In this document: piece after piece, positions 41,554 to 43,351 of the stretch
How positions within the stretch are numbered: the first letter of the stretch is position 1
Layout: each line of letters begins with the position of its first letter
Assembly: GCA_900313925.1 (NCBI GenBank)
Contig: OMTF01000037.1
Coordinates: 1 to 43,351 of the forward strand
Length of the DNA stretch: 43,351 bases
Direction: 5' to 3'
Source of the DNA: an uncultured Eubacteriales bacterium
GTDB taxonomy: Bacteria; Bacillota; Clostridia; Oscillospirales; Oscillospiraceae
The notes under the pieces: model-generated
The model's input: the letters and a program-made list of their open reading frames with translations, nothing else
Database searches by the model: none
Told to the model about the DNA's origin: nothing
Position numbers and translations under genes: made by a program

Positions 41554-41629
41554 CGGGGTGTTGCGCAGTTGGTAGCGCGCCTGCTTTGGGAGCAGGAGGC
41601 CCGGGGTTCGAGTCCCCGCACTCCGACCA
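41554..41629 (+). tRNA. tRNA-Pro(TGG)
   Basis: Complete 76-nt tRNA: acceptor CGGGGTG/CACTCCG (one wobble), D-arm GCGCAGTTGGTAGCGC, anticodon stem CCTGC/GCAGG around TTTGGGA (anticodon TGG), T-arm CGGGGTTCGAGTCCCCG, discriminator A and encoded CCA (41627-41629). It lies divergent from trmB. Confidence 0.97.
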
Positions 41630-41630
41630 G

Positions 41631-41684
41631 AAAGGCCGTATCTGTCTCCGATCTATCGACGAATCGGACGGATATGGCCTTTTT
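41631..41684 (+). terminator. Terminator of tRNA-Pro
   Basis: AAAGGCC (41631-41637) begins a long imperfect stem closed by GGCC (41676-41679) and TTTTT; CCGAT/ATCGG inside pairs too. Directly follows the tRNA. Confidence 0.75.
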
Positions 41685-41705
41685 CCTGTTTACCGCCTTT
41701 CTCTT

Positions 41706-43139
41706 CTAGGAGCATGATTTCGTGGATGCTTCGAGCGGAATTTCTCCCGTTTCCTCCATCCAGGTCCGCAGCGTATGCAGTCCGCTTTCCAGTTTCGTCG
41801 GGCTCCCTGCGGAGCATAGGGCGACCCGGAGATAGTGCCGGTCCTCTTCCTGTGCGGCGGAAAAGCGCTGGGAATGATATACCCGGATTCCCCTCCGCAG
41901 GAGATCCTTTTCGACCACCGCCGCGGGTTCGCGCGTGGCGATCGGAACCCAGCGGAAATAACCTTCCCGCCCGCTGTCCGGCAGAATGTCCCCGAACAGG
42001 TCCGTAAAAATCTTTCCCGTTTTTCGGGTCATCCGCCGTTTCTGCTCAGCGATTTTATAGGCTGCACCGCTCAGGATCAGTTCCGTGATCACCTCGGCAT
42101 CAAAAGAGGACGTCTTGATGTTGATATTCGCAAGGCCGTGCAGAATCTGCTTCCGGTATTCCCCGCCGAACGCCGCGTAGGCGATGCGCAGTCCGGGGCA
42201 CAGGCTTTTCGACATGCCGCAGATATAGATGCTGCGGCCGTCTAATAGATCGTACATCGAAGGGATCGTTTTCTGCTCCGACGCCTGGAGCCACGCGGCG
42301 ATATCGTCCTCCATCAGAATCAGGTGATTTCTGCGGATCACGTCCGCCAGGTCCCGGCGCCGGGAAAGAGGAACCGTCACAGTCGTCGGATTGGCATACG
42401 CCGGCATCAAGTAGATCCCCTGCAGGCGATTAAGCCGGCACTGCTGCTCGAGCGCGTCCGGCCGCATGCCCTCCCCGTCGCCCTCTACAGGAATCAGGAC
42501 AATACGCAGCAGTTTCGCAAGTTCCATGAAATTGGAGTAGGTGTAGAAGTCCGTGGCAATCCGGTCGCCCGGAGAAAACAGGGACAGCATCATTACGGTC
42601 AGCGCGTTCTGCGCTCCGGAGAAGATGGCCACATTCTCCTCCTTTGGATGCACGCCCAGCTGTTCCATCCAGCGCATCCCGGCCGCCAGCTGATGCGGGT
42701 GCCCCGCCGGGTAGGAATAGGCGTACAGGTCCCGAAGATATCCTTTCTCAATCACGGCGGAAGTCGCTTCTTCCACTAGGGCGCTGTATTCGCTGAAGCC
42801 GTTGACCGCTCCCAGCTCGATATATGGTTCTCGCGGGTCTCCGCTGATCAGTGCGGTTTCTTCGGTTGCGTGGGGCGCCACAAACGTGCCGCGGCCGACC
42901 ACGCCGTACACTAAACCTTTCTTTTTGCACGTTTCGTACACCCGGGTAATCGTGGTATAGTTCAGGTCCAGATAATCCGCGATCTCCCTCTGGGGCGGAA
43001 GCTTGGTTCCCGCCTGCAGACGGCCGCTGCGGATGTTTTTTTCCAGATCCTCTGCAAGGGACCGGCAGTAGGGCGTCTGCAGCGACGCCTTGTCGGGTTT
43101 CCAGGTCAGCGGATAGCTGTCAAAGGAATTTACAGGCAT
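41706..43139 (-). CDS. MocR-type regulator (GntR HTH + aminotransferase fold)
   Basis: 477-residue MocR/PdxR-like regulator. N-terminal GntR winged helix (about 24-95: YCRSLAEDLEKNIRSGRLQA, GTKLPPQREIADYLDLNYTT), then a fold-type I aminotransferase domain (about 105-470) with GAQNALTVMMLSLFSPGDRI, YANPTTVTVPLSRRRDL and the PLP lysine in GMSKSLCPGLRIAY. Members sense PLP or amino compounds, e.g. for vitamin B6 or GABA genes. GGAGGTG lies before ATG 43139, and a perfect inverted repeat 38 bp upstream is probably its operator. The target gene would be beyond the right edge. Confidence 0.92.
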   Translation of the reverse strand: MPVNSFDSYPLTWKPDKASLQTPYCRSLAEDLEKNIRSGRLQAGTKLPPQREIADYLDLNYTTITRVYETCKKKGLVYGVVGRGTFVAPHATEETALISGDPREPYIELGAVNGFSEYSALVEEATSAVIEKGYLRDLYAYSYPAGHPHQLAAGMRWMEQLGVHPKEENVAIFSGAQNALTVMMLSLFSPGDRIATDFYTYSNFMELAKLLRIVLIPVEGDGEGMRPDALEQQCRLNRLQGIYLMPAYANPTTVTVPLSRRRDLADVIRRNHLILMEDDIAAWLQASEQKTIPSMYDLLDGRSIYICGMSKSLCPGLRIAYAAFGGEYRKQILHGLANINIKTSSFDAEVITELILSGAAYKIAEQKRRMTRKTGKIFTDLFGDILPDSGREGYFRWVPIATREPAAVVEKDLLRRGIRVYHSQRFSAAQEEDRHYLRVALCSAGSPTKLESGLHTLRTWMEETGEIPLEASTKSCS

Positions 43140-43176
43140 ACGGCACCTCCGGTTTCTTGGATCCGGTAAATTGTTT

Positions 43177-43202
43177 TACATACAATATAAAGATTGTATG
43201 TA
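43177..43202. promoter_or_regulatory. Inverted repeat upstream of the MocR gene
   Basis: TACATACAAT (43177-43186) and ATTGTATGTA (43193-43202): perfect 10-bp arms around 6 bases. GntR-type regulators bind dyads with GTA/TAC half-sites, so this is the probable autoregulatory operator; the AT-rich arms also include possible -10 sequences. TTGACA at 43279-43284 may be the -35 of a divergent gene outside the window. Confidence 0.6.
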
Positions 43203-43351
43203 TTATATAAAACTGCTACTCTCATTACAAGAGAAAAATCGCTGCCCGACCGCGTCAAGTTGTTGCGGAGTTTTTTCTTGACAGAGATCAACTGGCAAGA
43301 TTATTCCTACATGCCCCCAGACTGCGAATCCATCTCTGTGTCGCACTGTTG

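Noticed and set aside
43322-43351. ATG open to the right edge
   Set aside because: No ribosome binding site and only 10 codons visible; cannot be supported.
1-43351. CRISPR array, rRNA genes, replication origin
   Set aside because: No regularly spaced repeats, no rRNA-like segments and no DnaA-box cluster were noticed.

Overview
The window looks like the chromosome of an anaerobic Bacillota of class Clostridia, probably a gut or rumen type. This is inferred from gene content, not from a marker search. The signs are a clostridial iscR-cysK-nifS-iscU-mnmA cluster, Rex, a sensory [FeFe]-hydrogenase paired with a SpoIIE-type phosphatase, an old-yellow-enzyme/dienoyl-CoA reductase, a two-subunit aconitase X, ClpB, an LPXTG-type surface protein fragment, and AGGAGG-like ribosome binding sites. 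Genes from about 21.5 kb on are visibly richer in G+C than the first 5 kb.
Layout. 1-4.83 kb: Fe-S and sulfur operon on + (iscR, cysK, nifS, iscU, mnmA, MOSC protein), with a consensus promoter before cysK overlapped by a perfect inverted repeat that is probably the IscR operator. 4.83-5.8 kb: scar region with paired hairpins, a frameshifted and truncated IS256-type transposase, and an MFS/2-hydroxyacid dehydrogenase chimera, followed by two palindromic operators. 6.0-10.3 kb (all -): IclR regulator, ATP-grasp protein, aconitase X small and large subunits. 10.5-15.2 kb: acidic protein (+), hipBA remnant, GNAT acetyltransferase with threonine aldolase, uridine kinase, CGGC protein. 15.5-20.3 kb: a CoA-transferase that loses its C-terminus, then a mosaic of broken mobile or defence genes: brxL and brxC pieces of a BREX system fused by deletion, a tiny membrane protein, a SpaA-like surface protein piece, a DNA methyltransferase cut just before its catalytic motif, and its XRE regulator. 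A LexA-like repressor (+) and tRNA-Ser(CGA) close this island. 21.5-28.1 kb (-): cardiolipin synthase, ribbon-helix-helix regulator with clpB behind a leader attenuator, CLC channel. 28.3-33.5 kb (+): RF3, RseC-like protein, then a structured leader ahead of the sensory hydrogenase and phosphatase pair. 33.6-43.1 kb: mnmE (-), TetR regulator (-) divergent from the dienoyl-CoA reductase (+), rex (-), a tightly overlapping trmB-xth-dus operon (-), tRNA-Pro(TGG) (+), and a MocR-type regulator (-) with its own operator.
How it fits together. The healthy parts are housekeeping (Fe-S assembly, tRNA modification and thiolation, translation termination, DNA repair, membrane lipid, proteostasis) plus anaerobic redox control (Rex, HydS-like hydrogenase with PP2C phosphatase, RseC, dienoyl-CoA reductase). 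The accessory parts are dominated by genes cut and fused by deletion. The most interesting intact system is the hydrogenase-like sensor with PAS domain and overlapping PP2C phosphatase behind a structured leader. The most interesting broken one is the collapsed BREX and methyltransferase island next to tRNA-Ser.
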